Assembly: GCA_049646245.1 (NCBI GenBank)
Contig: JBARVL010000089.1
Span: 1 to 11,873 of the forward strand
Direction of reading: 5' to 3'
DNA: 11,873 nt
Source of the DNA: Crinalium sp049646245
Lineage (GTDB): Bacteria; Cyanobacteriota; Cyanobacteriia; Cyanobacteriales; PCC-9333
In this document: positions 1 through 8,079 of the stretch, in pieces
Layout: the number at the start of each line of letters is the position of its first letter
Position numbering within the stretch: the first letter of the stretch is position 1
Position numbers and translations under genes: made by a program
The notes under the pieces: model-generated
Databases searched by the model: none
Told to the model about the DNA's origin: nothing
The model's input: the letters and a program-made list of their open reading frames with translations, nothing else

Positions 1-2615
1 AGTGAATCCTCTTCAATTTCAATCTCATCAACGGCATCATCAGTTAGCCCTAACTCTTTCTTAGCAAACACTCGCCTTGCACGGCGATCAAGAATCCTGA
101 TAATGTTAGTTCGGTCTTCTTTAATAGCCTCAATATCCTCTTTTTGAATCAGCACCATATAGTAACGGGATACCTCCATCATGCGGTAAGCGTATTGAAA
201 CGCATCTCTACTGAACTCCCCAGTAGTCACAATCATCACCACATCAGCACCAGTGACAAAAGTCATCCCTACTTCTTTCGCCAACACTTCAACATCTACC
301 CGCTTGGTGTTTTTGCACTGAATTTGCCAACGGTGATAAACAAAACGATCCGATGCTGCTAATACGTCTACTTCACCTTGCCCCGTCTCATAGTCCCGTT
401 TGCGCCATTTTGTGAAGCGAAGGCTAGTAAGACGAATCATCCAAATTGCTAACAGTTCTAAAGCTTTTCCTTTAATGTGCTTATCTGGATGGTCTAACTC
501 GCTAACAATATCCTCAAAACTTCGATTTAACTCAGTTTGGGAGATTTCTGTCATTTGTGCGATCGACTCTAACAGTTTAGACAGCAATTCCCTCTGCGCT
601 TTCTCAGTTAGCTTAACAAGATTTGGTTTAGCACCCCGTCCGCCCGTAGTTTTCTCAGTTTCAATCAAACCCATCTCTACTAAGGGCTGAATGATATCCT
701 TAACAAACGACTTCGAGGGGAACCTCACTTTATAAATGCTCACCGCATAGTTAGCAATGTCATTCCACTTGGTTAACTCCATGATGCTCATGTGGAGCAT
801 TGCCAATAGAAAATACTTTTGCTCTGAGGTAAGAGTGTAAATTTCATCAATATAATCTTTATCAAGCTCTAGGATGTCATAGACTCGATCCCAATTAATT
901 TCGTAGGTTTTCTCAAACACTTTCGCCTCTTGTAACCATTGCCGCATAGTACTGACATAGATGGCGTTGGGAGAGAGAGAATATCCCATTTCTTGCAGTT
1001 CGTAACCGATTAAATCTAACTTTGGCTGATCGCCTCTACTGTTGATTGCCTCAACTGCTTTCAGTAAAGACATTCCAGTTAAGTTAGTGAGGATGTGACG
1101 GGCAAAAATTGTAGCGGCTTTATCGGAATCGTCTTGATTAACTAATATCTCATTAGCAATATCTGTCACCTCGTACTGCCAATCATCATTACTGCGCGAC
1201 TCCACTAACTTGTAAGCACGAAGGGACAAAAATGTATTCATAGCAAGTTTGCTACGATTTTCTCCTTTTTGTGAGTCGTTTTTGGTTGAGTGGGTTGAAA
1301 AGTAACGTTGAGAAATTTCATTTTGTAACGCATGGCGATCAGGTTGGCAATCTACACAGAGTTGCACCAGTTCGGGCAAATTCATTGTTTTAGGTTCAAA
1401 TTGATGCCCATAAGTAAATTTGAGTTTTTGCTCTACCATGCCATCCTTATTTAATTGGAATAGGTCTAACTGTCGTGGATTACCCTGATTATCTGGGATG
1501 GATGAAGTCTGAATAAATTTAGGTGCTAACTCCAACGCTCTAGCCTTAAGAGCTTTCCTGTCTCTTAATGGAGTAACAACCAATGGGGCATCTTGTTCAA
1601 ATCGAAACTGTGATGCTTGAATATAGTTCTCTTCTAATTCAAACGCTAACCAACGACGCTCAAGTGTCTCAGCTACCCGCCCTGTAGTATTTGAGCCTGC
1701 AAATGGATCAAGAACTAAATCACCAGGTTCAGTACAAAGTCCGATTACAAATTCAGGGAGTGCTTGTGGAAAACGAGCAGGATGAGCTTTAATCCCCTCT
1801 TCTTTACACCGCCTTTGATAGTAATCATTGGATGCAGTGTTAGAAGCTGAAATAACATTTACAGGTTGTGCTAAGTCATTTTCTAAAATCCAATTAAACT
1901 CTCCCAATATTGGCTTACCAATCAATGAATTTGCTCCACACTCAAGATCAGCAATGATGTTTGGAGGAATAGCACCGCCACGATCATTTTGAAACTTAGT
2001 GGAAATATCATGTCCAGACGGGCGTAACTTTGCCTCATACCCATTTTTTAATAGGTTTTTCATCGCCTCACTGTAAGGGCGCAAAACTCGCTTGTTGTTT
2101 GCCTTTGGGTGCGGATCTTTTGATAACCACCAAACAGTATTTACAGCATCTTTCACCCGCTCTCTCCGCACCGTAACCCATTCGGCGGGTGTAGGAAGTT
2201 TGGCTGGATTGTACCAAAAAAGCTCTTGTGCGAGAAAAAAGCCTAAACCACCTTCCGATTTAGGTTTGCATAGATCTATCACTAACTCAAAGTGATACAG
2301 CGATCGCACAGGGAAACCTTTAAGCCAAGTTCCTCCAATATCTATTACTAGCGAGCCTTGAGGCTTAAGAATACGGTAGAACTCGCGGGCAAATGCCTTA
2401 AACCATTCAACATATTTATGAGCGTCTACGTTGCCGTACTCTTTTTTTCTGACTAAAGCAAAGGGTGGAGAAGTGCAAATCAGATCGACACTTTCATCGG
2501 GTAACTCTGCCATAAGTTCTAAACTGTTGCCTAAGTAGGCTGATCCTAGCTGAGTCGCATAGTAGGGTTTAGGGCTAATTTTGATTGAAATATCTAACTT
2601 AGGCAAACTTTGCAC
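1..2615 (-). CDS. Fused DNA methyltransferase / Mrr-like restriction nuclease, C-terminus cut by window edge
   Basis: One uninterrupted minus-strand frame of 871 codons reaches the left edge without a stop. It starts at GTG 2615, the first start after an in-frame TAG, with AGGA about 10 bases upstream. Residues 20-320 form a beta-class amino-methyltransferase: motif IV TSPPF at 48-52 comes first, a variable middle follows, HPARFP is at 278-283, and the AdoMet loop DPFAGSNTTG is at 303-312. TSPP-type motifs are common in N4-cytosine enzymes, but N6-adenine is possible. Residues about 320-600 are unassigned. Residues about 606-680 look like a winged helix. Residues about 715-835 match the Mrr catalytic fold: helix glutamate E720, GEVD with D750, and Q766-C-K768, followed by a VGMTFVTGADVVMIVTTGEF strand region. 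All these nuclease residues are present. Inference: one polypeptide that both modifies and cuts DNA. Target sequence is unknown. No separate methylase, specificity or restriction gene is visible beside it. Only one HIP1 octamer lies in this 2.6 kb, which is sparse for the window. Confidence 0.88.
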   Translation of the reverse strand, partial: MQSLPKLDISIKISPKPYYATQLGSAYLGNSLELMAELPDESVDLICTSPPFALVRKKEYGNVDAHKYVEWFKAFAREFYRILKPQGSLVIDIGGTWLKGFPVRSLYHFELVIDLCKPKSEGGLGFFLAQELFWYNPAKLPTPAEWVTVRRERVKDAVNTVWWLSKDPHPKANNKRVLRPYSEAMKNLLKNGYEAKLRPSGHDISTKFQNDRGGAIPPNIIADLECGANSLIGKPILGEFNWILENDLAQPVNVISASNTASNDYYQRRCKEEGIKAHPARFPQALPEFVIGLCTEPGDLVLDPFAGSNTTGRVAETLERRWLAFELEENYIQASQFRFEQDAPLVVTPLRDRKALKARALELAPKFIQTSSIPDNQGNPRQLDLFQLNKDGMVEQKLKFTYGHQFEPKTMNLPELVQLCVDCQPDRHALQNEISQRYFSTHSTKNDSQKGENRSKLAMNTFLSLRAYKLVESRSNDDWQYEVTDIANEILVNQDDSDKAATIFARHILTNLTGMSLLKAVEAINSRGDQPKLDLIGYELQEMGYSLSPNAIYVSTMRQWLQEAKVFEKTYEINWDRVYDILELDKDYIDEIYTLTSEQKYFLLAMLHMSIMELTKWNDIANYAVSIYKVRFPSKSFVKDIIQPLVEMGLIETEKTTGGRGAKPNLVKLTEKAQRELLSKLLESIAQMTEISQTELNRSFEDIVSELDHPDKHIKGKALELLAIWMIRLTSLRFTKWRKRDYETGQGEVDVLAASDRFVYHRWQIQCKNTKRVDVEVLAKEVGMTFVTGADVVMIVTTGEFSRDAFQYAYRMMEVSRYYMVLIQKEDIEAIKEDRTNIIRILDRRARRVFAKKELGLTDDAVDEIEIEEDS

Positions 2616-3070
2616 GATTGTGCTTTCCTATGACAAATTTCAAGAGATAGGGTACGATATTCTATCAAAAATTGCTCAACAGATTTTTTCCGTACAAATA
2701 TATTACCTTTCTTGGGAATTTGCGGTTTCCGTCCCATCCCCTGCTTATATAACAGGGTTGTTGGCATCCTCTTTAATTAACGCTATCATTAGACGCTTAT
2801 ATATCGCCTGTGTTGCCGTTAACTAATGTAGAAATTTACTAAGCCTTAAACAACGACAGCATTGAGCCATATAAAATACATAAGTTTACCTTTAACTTTT
2901 TCTGGTTTTTGTGGTTTTGAAAACTAGGATGGGCAAATTAGTAAACTAGGGTAAATTCTATTCATTATTAAGCATAAATCGGTTGTCCCTGAAATGGGCA
3001 AGCTTTGAAGACCCAAATTCGTTCTTTATCTAAAACTTATCTCCAATTAATACCTTTTAAACTTAATCAA
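2616..3070. other. Divergent intergenic spacer, no supported gene
   Basis: This AT-rich stretch lies between the fusion restriction-modification gene (minus) and the PP2C phosphatase gene (plus), so promoters for both should be here. I cannot place convincing -35/-10 boxes. A short inverted repeat, CCCTG (2739-2743) and CAGGG (2753-2757) around an AT-rich 9-base loop, is visible. Open frames here are short, lack a ribosome site, and show no recognisable protein character. If the phosphatase starts at the TTG at 3005, the spacer ends at 3004. Confidence 0.5.
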
Positions 3071-4516
3071 ATGACTGCTTTACCTCTTCCTCGTCAACCC
3101 TATCAATCAAATGAAATTCCTGGTGCTGCCGAAGTTACTGATATGACACCAGTATTTGCGCTCAAAGCTTTGGTAGCACGTTTATATAGAGAACAAAATA
3201 AAATTCAAGACTTATTGAGTTCGTTAGGATTTGCCCTACGCAGTTTTAATAACTTAAATCAGTTCTTGGAACTCATTCCGTTGATGGCAACTAGAGTCAC
3301 TGATACTGATGCTAGTGCGTTAATATTATTCAAACCTAACGGTCAAGTGCAACTAGAGCGACTGCACTGCCAAGATGGTCATGTGTGCCACGATATTCGG
3401 AAAGCGATCGAAATGACAATCCGTCAAATGATTGCTGCTTCTGGATCACAGCAAACAGGAAATTCTACTAACTCAATCACGCCGATTTCTTTCCATGAGC
3501 AAGTCAGCGCATATTTAGAGCCTAATATTAAGCTGTTTGCTACTCCAATTTTAGTTCAAAATACTGAGCGGGGGCGACTTTATGTTTTCAGTCAAGATCG
3601 GGAATATGCTTGGACAGAAAATAGACAGAAGTTAGTTCGTTTAGTAGCAGATCAAACGGCTGTGGCGATCGCAAATGATGAACTAACTGTTGAACTACGC
3701 AAAAAAGAACGTCTAGACCGAGAATTAGAAATTGGTGCTGATATCCAGTTACGCCTACTACCGCGCCAATGTCCTCAGATTCCAGGTATAGAATTGGCGG
3801 CTCGCTGTCAAACGGCTAACCGTGTTGGGGGAGATTATTATGATTTTATTCCAGCCAATTATGACGAATTGCGGAATAAACATCAAGGCGATCGCGAATC
3901 TCGCTCCTGGAGTGTGGTAATTGGGGATGTCATGGGTAAAGGCGTTCCCGCAGGTTTAATTATGACTATGACTAGGGGAATGCTGCGTGCGGAAGTGCTA
4001 AATGCTCACTCACCCGCAAGAATTTTGCAACATTTAAACCGAGTAATGTACGCCGATTTAGAAAATTCCCATCGGTTCGTGACCTTATTTTATTCTGAGT
4101 ATGACCCCCAAACTCGGATCTTGTCTTATAGTAATGCTGCTCATAATCCTCCCTTACTATGGCAAGCAGCAACCCGTAGTGTAAAACGGCTAGATACATT
4201 TGGGATGTTAATCGGCTTAGATGCTGATTCCCAGTATGAAGACGCTCAGGTAGAACTAGCTCCTGGAGACACAATTATTTACTACACTGACGGTTTTACT
4301 GATGCAGCTAACAAAAATGGGGAGCGTTTTGAAGAAGAAAACCTGATTGCAGCCATCCAGTGGGCTTGCCAACATTGTCTCAGCCCACAAGCAATTTTAG
4401 ATTACCTGTTTGATCAGGTGCAGCAGTTTATTGGTGTTAATAACCGCAACGGCGATGATATGACATTAGTGGTGATGAAGGTAAAAGTTATGGAACAATT
4501 AACAATTGCCTGTTGA
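3071..4516 (+). CDS. GAF-domain PP2C-type serine/threonine phosphatase, RsbU/SpoIIE-like
   Basis: Probable signalling phosphatase that removes phosphate from a protein serine or threonine, in the style of RsbU/SpoIIE acting on anti-sigma-factor antagonists. Counting from ATG 3071 (481 residues), about 55-200 look like a GAF sensor domain ending in a helix (VADQTAVAIANDELTVELRK). About 215-475 form the PP2C domain: ELEIGADIQLRLLPRQ linker, GGDYYD (D255), IGDVMGKGVPAG (D286), SNAAHNPPLLW, DGFTDA (D407) and DDMTLVV (D462-D463). All expected metal-binding aspartates are present, so it should be active. The frame stays open upstream to a TTG at 3005, which would add 22 residues. I chose 3071 because it is the first ATG and the added residues look less conserved, but neither start has a strong ribosome site. 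No cognate STAS or anti-sigma gene is visible nearby, so the target is unknown. It is cytoplasmic, with no signal peptide or membrane segment. Confidence 0.9.
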   Translation: MTALPLPRQPYQSNEIPGAAEVTDMTPVFALKALVARLYREQNKIQDLLSSLGFALRSFNNLNQFLELIPLMATRVTDTDASALILFKPNGQVQLERLHCQDGHVCHDIRKAIEMTIRQMIAASGSQQTGNSTNSITPISFHEQVSAYLEPNIKLFATPILVQNTERGRLYVFSQDREYAWTENRQKLVRLVADQTAVAIANDELTVELRKKERLDRELEIGADIQLRLLPRQCPQIPGIELAARCQTANRVGGDYYDFIPANYDELRNKHQGDRESRSWSVVIGDVMGKGVPAGLIMTMTRGMLRAEVLNAHSPARILQHLNRVMYADLENSHRFVTLFYSEYDPQTRILSYSNAAHNPPLLWQAATRSVKRLDTFGMLIGLDADSQYEDAQVELAPGDTIIYYTDGFTDAANKNGERFEEENLIAAIQWACQHCLSPQAILDYLFDQVQQFIGVNNRNGDDMTLVVMKVKVMEQLTIAC

Positions 4517-4651
4517 CTGTTGAGCGATGAGCCAAAAATAGTATTTTTCTGCAAAACCACAGTAAAAGCCCAATTAGTGGTATTTATTTTAATAAATCCT
4601 CAACAAGTCTGATCAAGCATCACAAAAATACATTTTTATTAGGAGCTAATT

Positions 4652-4942
4652 GTGATAGAAGCTAACATTATTGAGTTAGTAACAAATTATTTGCCAAACT
4701 TGCATGATTGGAACGATGCTTTGCAACAACTGCAAATGCACACGATCGCAAGTTTGCAACAACTACATTTGCACACACAAGCAAGTTTGAATGTGTTGGC
4801 ACAAAATAGCACCGTACAAGATCCAGATGTTTTGGGGCAAATGCAAAAATCTTTTAACAATTTTATTAAGTCTGGACAAGTCTGGGCATTGGGTATTGGT
4901 GTAGTAATTGGTTATATGATTAAAGGTTTTACTTCTTTTTAA
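4652..4942 (+). CDS. Small hypothetical protein with hendecad repeat and C-terminal membrane segment
   Basis: A 96-residue protein I do not recognise. It starts at GTG 4652, supported by an AGGAG ribosome site at 4641-4645 with six bases of spacing. Residues 22-46 contain two tandem 11-residue units (LQQLQMHTIAS then LQQLHLHTQAS), probably one amphipathic helix or coiled coil. Residues 76-92 (QVWALGIGVVIGYMIKG) look like one transmembrane helix very close to the C-terminus, so the protein is probably tail-anchored. It lies 49 bases upstream of argH on the same strand and may be co-transcribed, but nothing else ties it to arginine synthesis. The good ribosome site and coherent protein features make it likely real. 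Confidence 0.75.
   Translation: MIEANIIELVTNYLPNLHDWNDALQQLQMHTIASLQQLHLHTQASLNVLAQNSTVQDPDVLGQMQKSFNNFIKSGQVWALGIGVVIGYMIKGFTSF
4721..4786 (+). repeat. 33-base tandem duplication inside the 96-residue protein gene
   Basis: Two adjacent 33-base units (4721-4753 and 4754-4786) match at 26 of 33 positions and are in frame, each encoding 11 residues. The second unit is followed by TTGAATG, resembling the beginning of a third, diverged unit. Confidence 0.85.
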
Positions 4943-4991
4943 GAAGTTACCAGTGCTGTTGTTTCGCAGTTTTCGCTTTCGTGAGGTGTTA

Positions 4992-6380
4992 GTGACTGAA
5001 CAAAAAACATGGAGCCAGCGATTTGAATCTGCTCTGCATCCAGCGATCGCACTTTTCAATGCTAGTATCACTTTTGATATTGAACTGATCGAGTATGACA
5101 TCACGGGTTCGATCGCTCATGCCAAAATGCTTGCTCATACTGGCATCATTTCAACTCAAGAGGGTGAGCAACTGGTATCAGGGTTAGAACAAATTCGCTC
5201 AGAATATCGCCAAGGACAGTTTAACCCAGGTATTGAAGCTGAAGATGTCCATTTTGCTGTGGAACGACGGCTAACTGAGATTCTTGGTGATGTGGGCAAA
5301 AAGTTACATACAGCGCGATCGCGTAACGATCAGGTAGGTACTGATACTAGGCTGTATCTGCGATCGCAAATAAGCTTAATTCAAACTCAAATTAGGGAAT
5401 TTCAGCGCGTTCTCCTGGAACTTGCTGAGGTAAATGTTGAAACCCTAATTCCAGGCTATACCCACCTACAACGCGCCCAACCAGTCAGCTTGGCTCATCA
5501 CCTGTTGGCTTACTTTCAAATGCTACAACGGGACTGGGAACGCCTAGCAGATGTGTATCGCAGGACTAATATCTCACCTTTGGGTTGCGGGGCATTAGCT
5601 GGAACCACTTTTCCAATTGATCGCCACTACACGGCTGAACTGTTAAATTTTACTGGTGTCTATGAAAATAGTTTAGATGGAGTGAGCGATCGCGATTTTG
5701 CGATTGAATTCCTCTGCGCCTCTAGCTTAATTATGGTTCACCTCAGCCGTTTTTCTGAGGAAATCATCCTTTGGGCATCGGAAGAATTTGGTTTTGTCAA
5801 ACTCAAAGATAGCTGTGCGACTGGTTCCAGTATTATGCCCCAAAAGAAAAACCCCGATGTACCAGAACTGGTGCGGGGTAAAACTGGGCGTGTTTTCGGT
5901 CATTTGCAAGCCTTACTGGTATTAATGAAGGGTCTACCTTTGGCTTATAACAAAGATTTGCAAGAAGATAAAGAAGCCTTATTTGACAGCGTTAAGACAA
6001 TTAAATCTTGTCTTGAAGCCATGAAAATCTTGCTGGCTGAGGGACTAGAGTTTCGCCCAGAACGTTTATCAACGGCAGTAAATTCTGACTTTTCCAATGC
6101 TACAGACGTAGCCGACTATCTGGCAGCGCGGGGCGTACCGTTTCGGGAAGCTTATAATTTAGTTGGGAAAGTAGTTAGGATATGCCTAGAAAAAGGCAAA
6201 CTTCTTAAAGATCTCAGCTTGGCAGAATGGGTGGAACTTCATCCAGCATTTGAGTCAGATATTTATAGTGCGATCGCACCCTCCCAAGTAGTTGCAGCGC
6301 GGAATAGTTACGGTGGTACTGGCTTTGAGCAGGTAAGACTTGCCCTGAAAAATGCCCGAACTCAAATTCAGGCTGAATAA
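4992..6380 (+). CDS. argH: Argininosuccinate lyase
   Basis: Cleaves argininosuccinate to arginine and fumarate, the final step of arginine synthesis, as a cytoplasmic homotetramer of the fumarase/aspartase superfamily. The 462-residue product is the usual length. Visible motifs: KLHTARSRNDQV near 105-116 (substrate binding), GYTHLQRAQP with H158, and the family signature GSSIMPQKKNPD at 278-289, which carries the catalytic serine on its flexible loop. All key residues are intact. The start is GTG 4992, preceded by GAGG (4983-4986) at five bases, and giving the expected N-terminus MTEQKTWSQRF. The frame is open up to another GTG at 4953, which would add 13 atypical residues. The gene contains five HIP1 octamers, as expected of a resident gene. 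It ends facing a hairpin and a convergent small gene. Confidence 0.97.
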   Translation: MTEQKTWSQRFESALHPAIALFNASITFDIELIEYDITGSIAHAKMLAHTGIISTQEGEQLVSGLEQIRSEYRQGQFNPGIEAEDVHFAVERRLTEILGDVGKKLHTARSRNDQVGTDTRLYLRSQISLIQTQIREFQRVLLELAEVNVETLIPGYTHLQRAQPVSLAHHLLAYFQMLQRDWERLADVYRRTNISPLGCGALAGTTFPIDRHYTAELLNFTGVYENSLDGVSDRDFAIEFLCASSLIMVHLSRFSEEIILWASEEFGFVKLKDSCATGSSIMPQKKNPDVPELVRGKTGRVFGHLQALLVLMKGLPLAYNKDLQEDKEALFDSVKTIKSCLEAMKILLAEGLEFRPERLSTAVNSDFSNATDVADYLAARGVPFREAYNLVGKVVRICLEKGKLLKDLSLAEWVELHPAFESDIYSAIAPSQVVAARNSYGGTGFEQVRLALKNARTQIQAE

Positions 6381-6394
6381 TTCAGTTTAATACC

Positions 6395-6431
6395 AAATAC
6401 CGCCAACACTAATTTGTGGCGGCTGGTATTT
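6395..6431. terminator. Hairpin between convergent argH and the 54-residue gene
   Basis: AAATACC (6395-6401) pairs with GGTATTT (6425-6431), and the stem extends inside through GCC/GGC with a small bulge. It lies 14 bases after the argH stop. The T-rich tract after the stem is short, so termination is inferred mainly from position between converging genes. A second short hairpin, GCTGC-AATTA-GCAGC (6464-6478), lies about 20 bases past the stop of the minus-strand gene and may serve that side. A 10-base palindrome, GGCTATAGCC, is at 6449-6458. Confidence 0.5.
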
Positions 6432-6497
6432 GCTTCATAGATAGCAGGGGCTATAGCCACTACGCTGCAATTAGCAGCAGGGGTAAGCCTACTCCAT

Positions 6498-6662
6498 CTA
6501 AGTTGCTGCCGTTGACTCTTCTTCTTCCTCTTGACCTGAAGGTTTCCCTCCCTGCCGAAACTTTTTGAAGAAACGACCATTAGTAGGGCGTTTGCGGAAC
6601 TGGCGAGCATACGCTTGGTTACGCTGCGCCTTTTCTTTTTTTAGGTTACGGCGCTTGGCCAT
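6498..6662 (-). CDS. Small, highly basic hypothetical protein (54 residues)
   Basis: A 54-residue frame from ATG 6662 with a GAGG ribosome site six bases upstream. The first 40 residues are strongly basic (MAKRRNLKKEKAQRNQAY, then QFRKRPTNGRFFKKFRQGGK), and the last 14 are acidic and polar (EEEEES tail). The composition suggests an RNA- or ribosome-associated protein, but I do not recognise a characterised family and the function is inference only. It is convergent with argH and separated from it by a hairpin. An overlapping 80-codon minus-strand frame in another register (6368-6610) lacks a ribosome site and reads as low-complexity shadow. Confidence 0.8.
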   Translation of the reverse strand: MAKRRNLKKEKAQRNQAYARQFRKRPTNGRFFKKFRQGGKPSGQEEEEESTAAT

Positions 6663-6878
6663 GTATTACCTCATTTTATAAACAACAGAAATGCAGCCTA
6701 TCACTGAAGGCTATCTGTAGGCAAGTTGAATATTCTTGCCCATACCCACGAAATTGTCAATCCATCTTTCCAAGAGATGATCGAGAAGCATTCATCTTCT
6801 CAAAACTTCTTTAAAATTTAGGCGATCGCTCTTGGGACGTTACCGAACTTGCATCCGTAACATCTATCATAACAGTCT

Positions 6879-7084
6879 GTGGGCAAACCATTCAGCTATA
6901 AGGCATTCTCTCTTAAGATGCGTCGGTCATGGCAATTTTTTAAAACCGTTTTGGGGATTATAAGAAAGATGCTGAAAACAATGTCCAGGCATTTGTTCCC
7001 ACCAACTTACCCAAGGGAAAACTTGCTCACGATCATCAACGGCAGTTGCAAGACTACTTTGACGGTCTGACAACCTTAGCTTAA
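6879..7084 (+). pseudogene. Frameshifted coding remnant, family not recognised
   Basis: From GTG 6879 the frame reads a plausible basic stretch (SYKAFSLKMRRSWQFFK) up to the run of six T and four A at 6936-6945. Continuing in that frame gives poor protein sequence ending near 7070. Stepping back one base at the run opens a 46-residue tail (NRFGDYKKDAENNVQAF, then VPTNLPKGKLAHDHQRQLQ and DYFDGLTTLA) ending at TAA 7082-7084. That tail has no start codon of its own, so a one-base loss in the homopolymer run of a once longer gene is the simplest reading. A sequencing error or a translational frameshift is less likely. I do not recognise the family. Confidence 0.35.
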
Positions 7085-7089
7085 GCTAA
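7076..7089. repeat. 14-base perfect palindrome at the remnant's stop
   Basis: TTAGCTTAAGCTAA reads identically on both strands and contains the TAA that ends the remnant frame. It could be a small hairpin or a protein-binding site. No T tract follows, so a terminator is not supported. Confidence 0.5.
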
Positions 7090-7162
7090 ACAGCAGTCAA
7101 CAGTTAACGCATGATGTTGATAACTGGCAACTGATAACTGTTTATAGAACTGTTAAACTATC

Positions 7163-8035
7163 ATGCCTCAACCCCTAAGTAATTCGCGAATCCGACTGTC
7201 TCAAGGGCAAATTTTCTGGCGTGAAGTCGGTACAGGCCCAACACTTGTGTTTTTACATGGTTCTTGGAGTGATGGTAGTCAATGGATACCAATTATTGAG
7301 CGTTTAAGTAGTAATTACCATTGCTTGGTACCAGATTTATTGGGGTTTGGCGATTCAGAACGTCGGAAAATTCACTACTCGATTGAGCTAGAAGTAGAAT
7401 GCTTGGCTGAGTTTTTAGCTTCATTAAACCAGCGACATATTTATTTGATTGGTCATTCACTAGGGGGGTGGATTGCTGCTAGTTTTGCACTAAAGCATCC
7501 AGAAAAAGTGCGCGGCATGGTACTGTTAGCTCCTGTTGGATTACAAAAAGGAAAAGCTAGAACACTTGGCTGGTTAACTAGATTGTTGCTCTTAAAAATA
7601 CCAATGGGGTTGTGGTTAGCGCGATCGCTCAAACCATTAGCTTCTGTACTAGGTAAGCCACCACTAATTAAGCAAGTCCTTAAATACCGCCAACTTCTAC
7701 TTAATTCTCCTACTACCTGTAAGCTGTTTTTTCAAAGAAACTGGTCAGAAATTCAAGCCGAATTATTACACCTCAAGCTAGAGTCGCTGCAAGTCCCTAC
7801 TTTAATTTTGCAAGGCGGAAGAGACACAATGAGTGCGATCGCTCAAAGTAAAGCTTATGCCGACTTAATTTCCACATCTGAACATCACATTATTAGCATA
7901 GGTGAAAATGACTTACCGCAACAGTTTCCAGCAGAAGTAGTTCAGTATATTCGTGACTTTATCAAGTACTCTGTAATACCTCAAGAAGATCTAGGAGATT
8001 CCGATCTATTTCCACCATTATTTTTAGATAAATAA
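7163..8035 (+). CDS. Alpha/beta-fold hydrolase, catalytic histidine apparently replaced
   Basis: A 290-residue alpha/beta hydrolase of the MhpC/epoxide-hydrolase-like type, substrate unknown. Visible landmarks: oxyanion loop LHGSW at 31-35, DLLGFGDS at 58-65, nucleophile elbow GHSLGG with S99, a cap region about 125-205 rich in Leu and Lys, and the acid turn LQGGRD with D221. Where the third member of the triad (His in a G-x-x-H-x-x-P context) should stand, the sequence reads IGENDLPQQFP, with D250 at the histidine site. H241-H242 lie just upstream and might substitute. It starts at ATG 7163 with no obvious ribosome site. It has no signal peptide. It is convergent with coaX, and a heptamer array lies between them. 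Two HIP1 octamers suggest a long-resident gene. Confidence 0.88.
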   Translation: MPQPLSNSRIRLSQGQIFWREVGTGPTLVFLHGSWSDGSQWIPIIERLSSNYHCLVPDLLGFGDSERRKIHYSIELEVECLAEFLASLNQRHIYLIGHSLGGWIAASFALKHPEKVRGMVLLAPVGLQKGKARTLGWLTRLLLLKIPMGLWLARSLKPLASVLGKPPLIKQVLKYRQLLLNSPTTCKLFFQRNWSEIQAELLHLKLESLQVPTLILQGGRDTMSAIAQSKAYADLISTSEHHIISIGENDLPQQFPAEVVQYIRDFIKYSVIPQEDLGDSDLFPPLFLDK

Positions 8036-8079
8036 GTAAGTACAGGTGAAAATAAACCTAACATTCAGTTTGCGAGCTT

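Larger units (their letters stand above)
6663..7162. other. 500-base stretch without an intact gene
   Basis: It should hold the promoter of the minus-strand 54-residue gene at its left end and that of the hydrolase gene at its right end. One HIP1 octamer is near 6822. A short open frame near 6724-6816 (reading NILAHTHEIVNPSFQEMIEK, ending at a TAG) has some protein character but no good start. A better coding remnant is at 6879-7084 and is listed separately. The last 60 bases carry loose direct repeats of TGATAACTG/CAACAGTTAAC type. No tRNA or other RNA gene is seen. Confidence 0.5.

Noticed and set aside
144..2295. Several plus-strand frames (144-362, 400-690, 2092-2295)
   Set aside because: They are antisense shadows of the long minus-strand fusion gene, whose own frame is uninterrupted and carries recognisable motifs.
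2581..2826. Plus-strand 81-codon frame
   Set aside because: It overlaps the 5' end of the restriction-modification gene antisense, has no ribosome site, and its sequence shows no domain.
4534..4597. AT-only inverted repeats (AAAAATA/TATTTTT and ATTTATT/AATAAAT) after the phosphatase gene
   Set aside because: They lack GC pairs and a T tract, and are expected by chance in AT-rich DNA, so I do not call a terminator.
6368..6610. Minus-strand 80-codon frame overlapping the argH end
   Set aside because: It overlaps both argH and the better supported 54-residue gene in another register, with no ribosome site.
6936..6946. Programmed -1 frameshift site
   Set aside because: The T6A4C run does not fit the X XXY YYZ slippery pattern in the upstream frame, so a mutation or sequence error is more likely.
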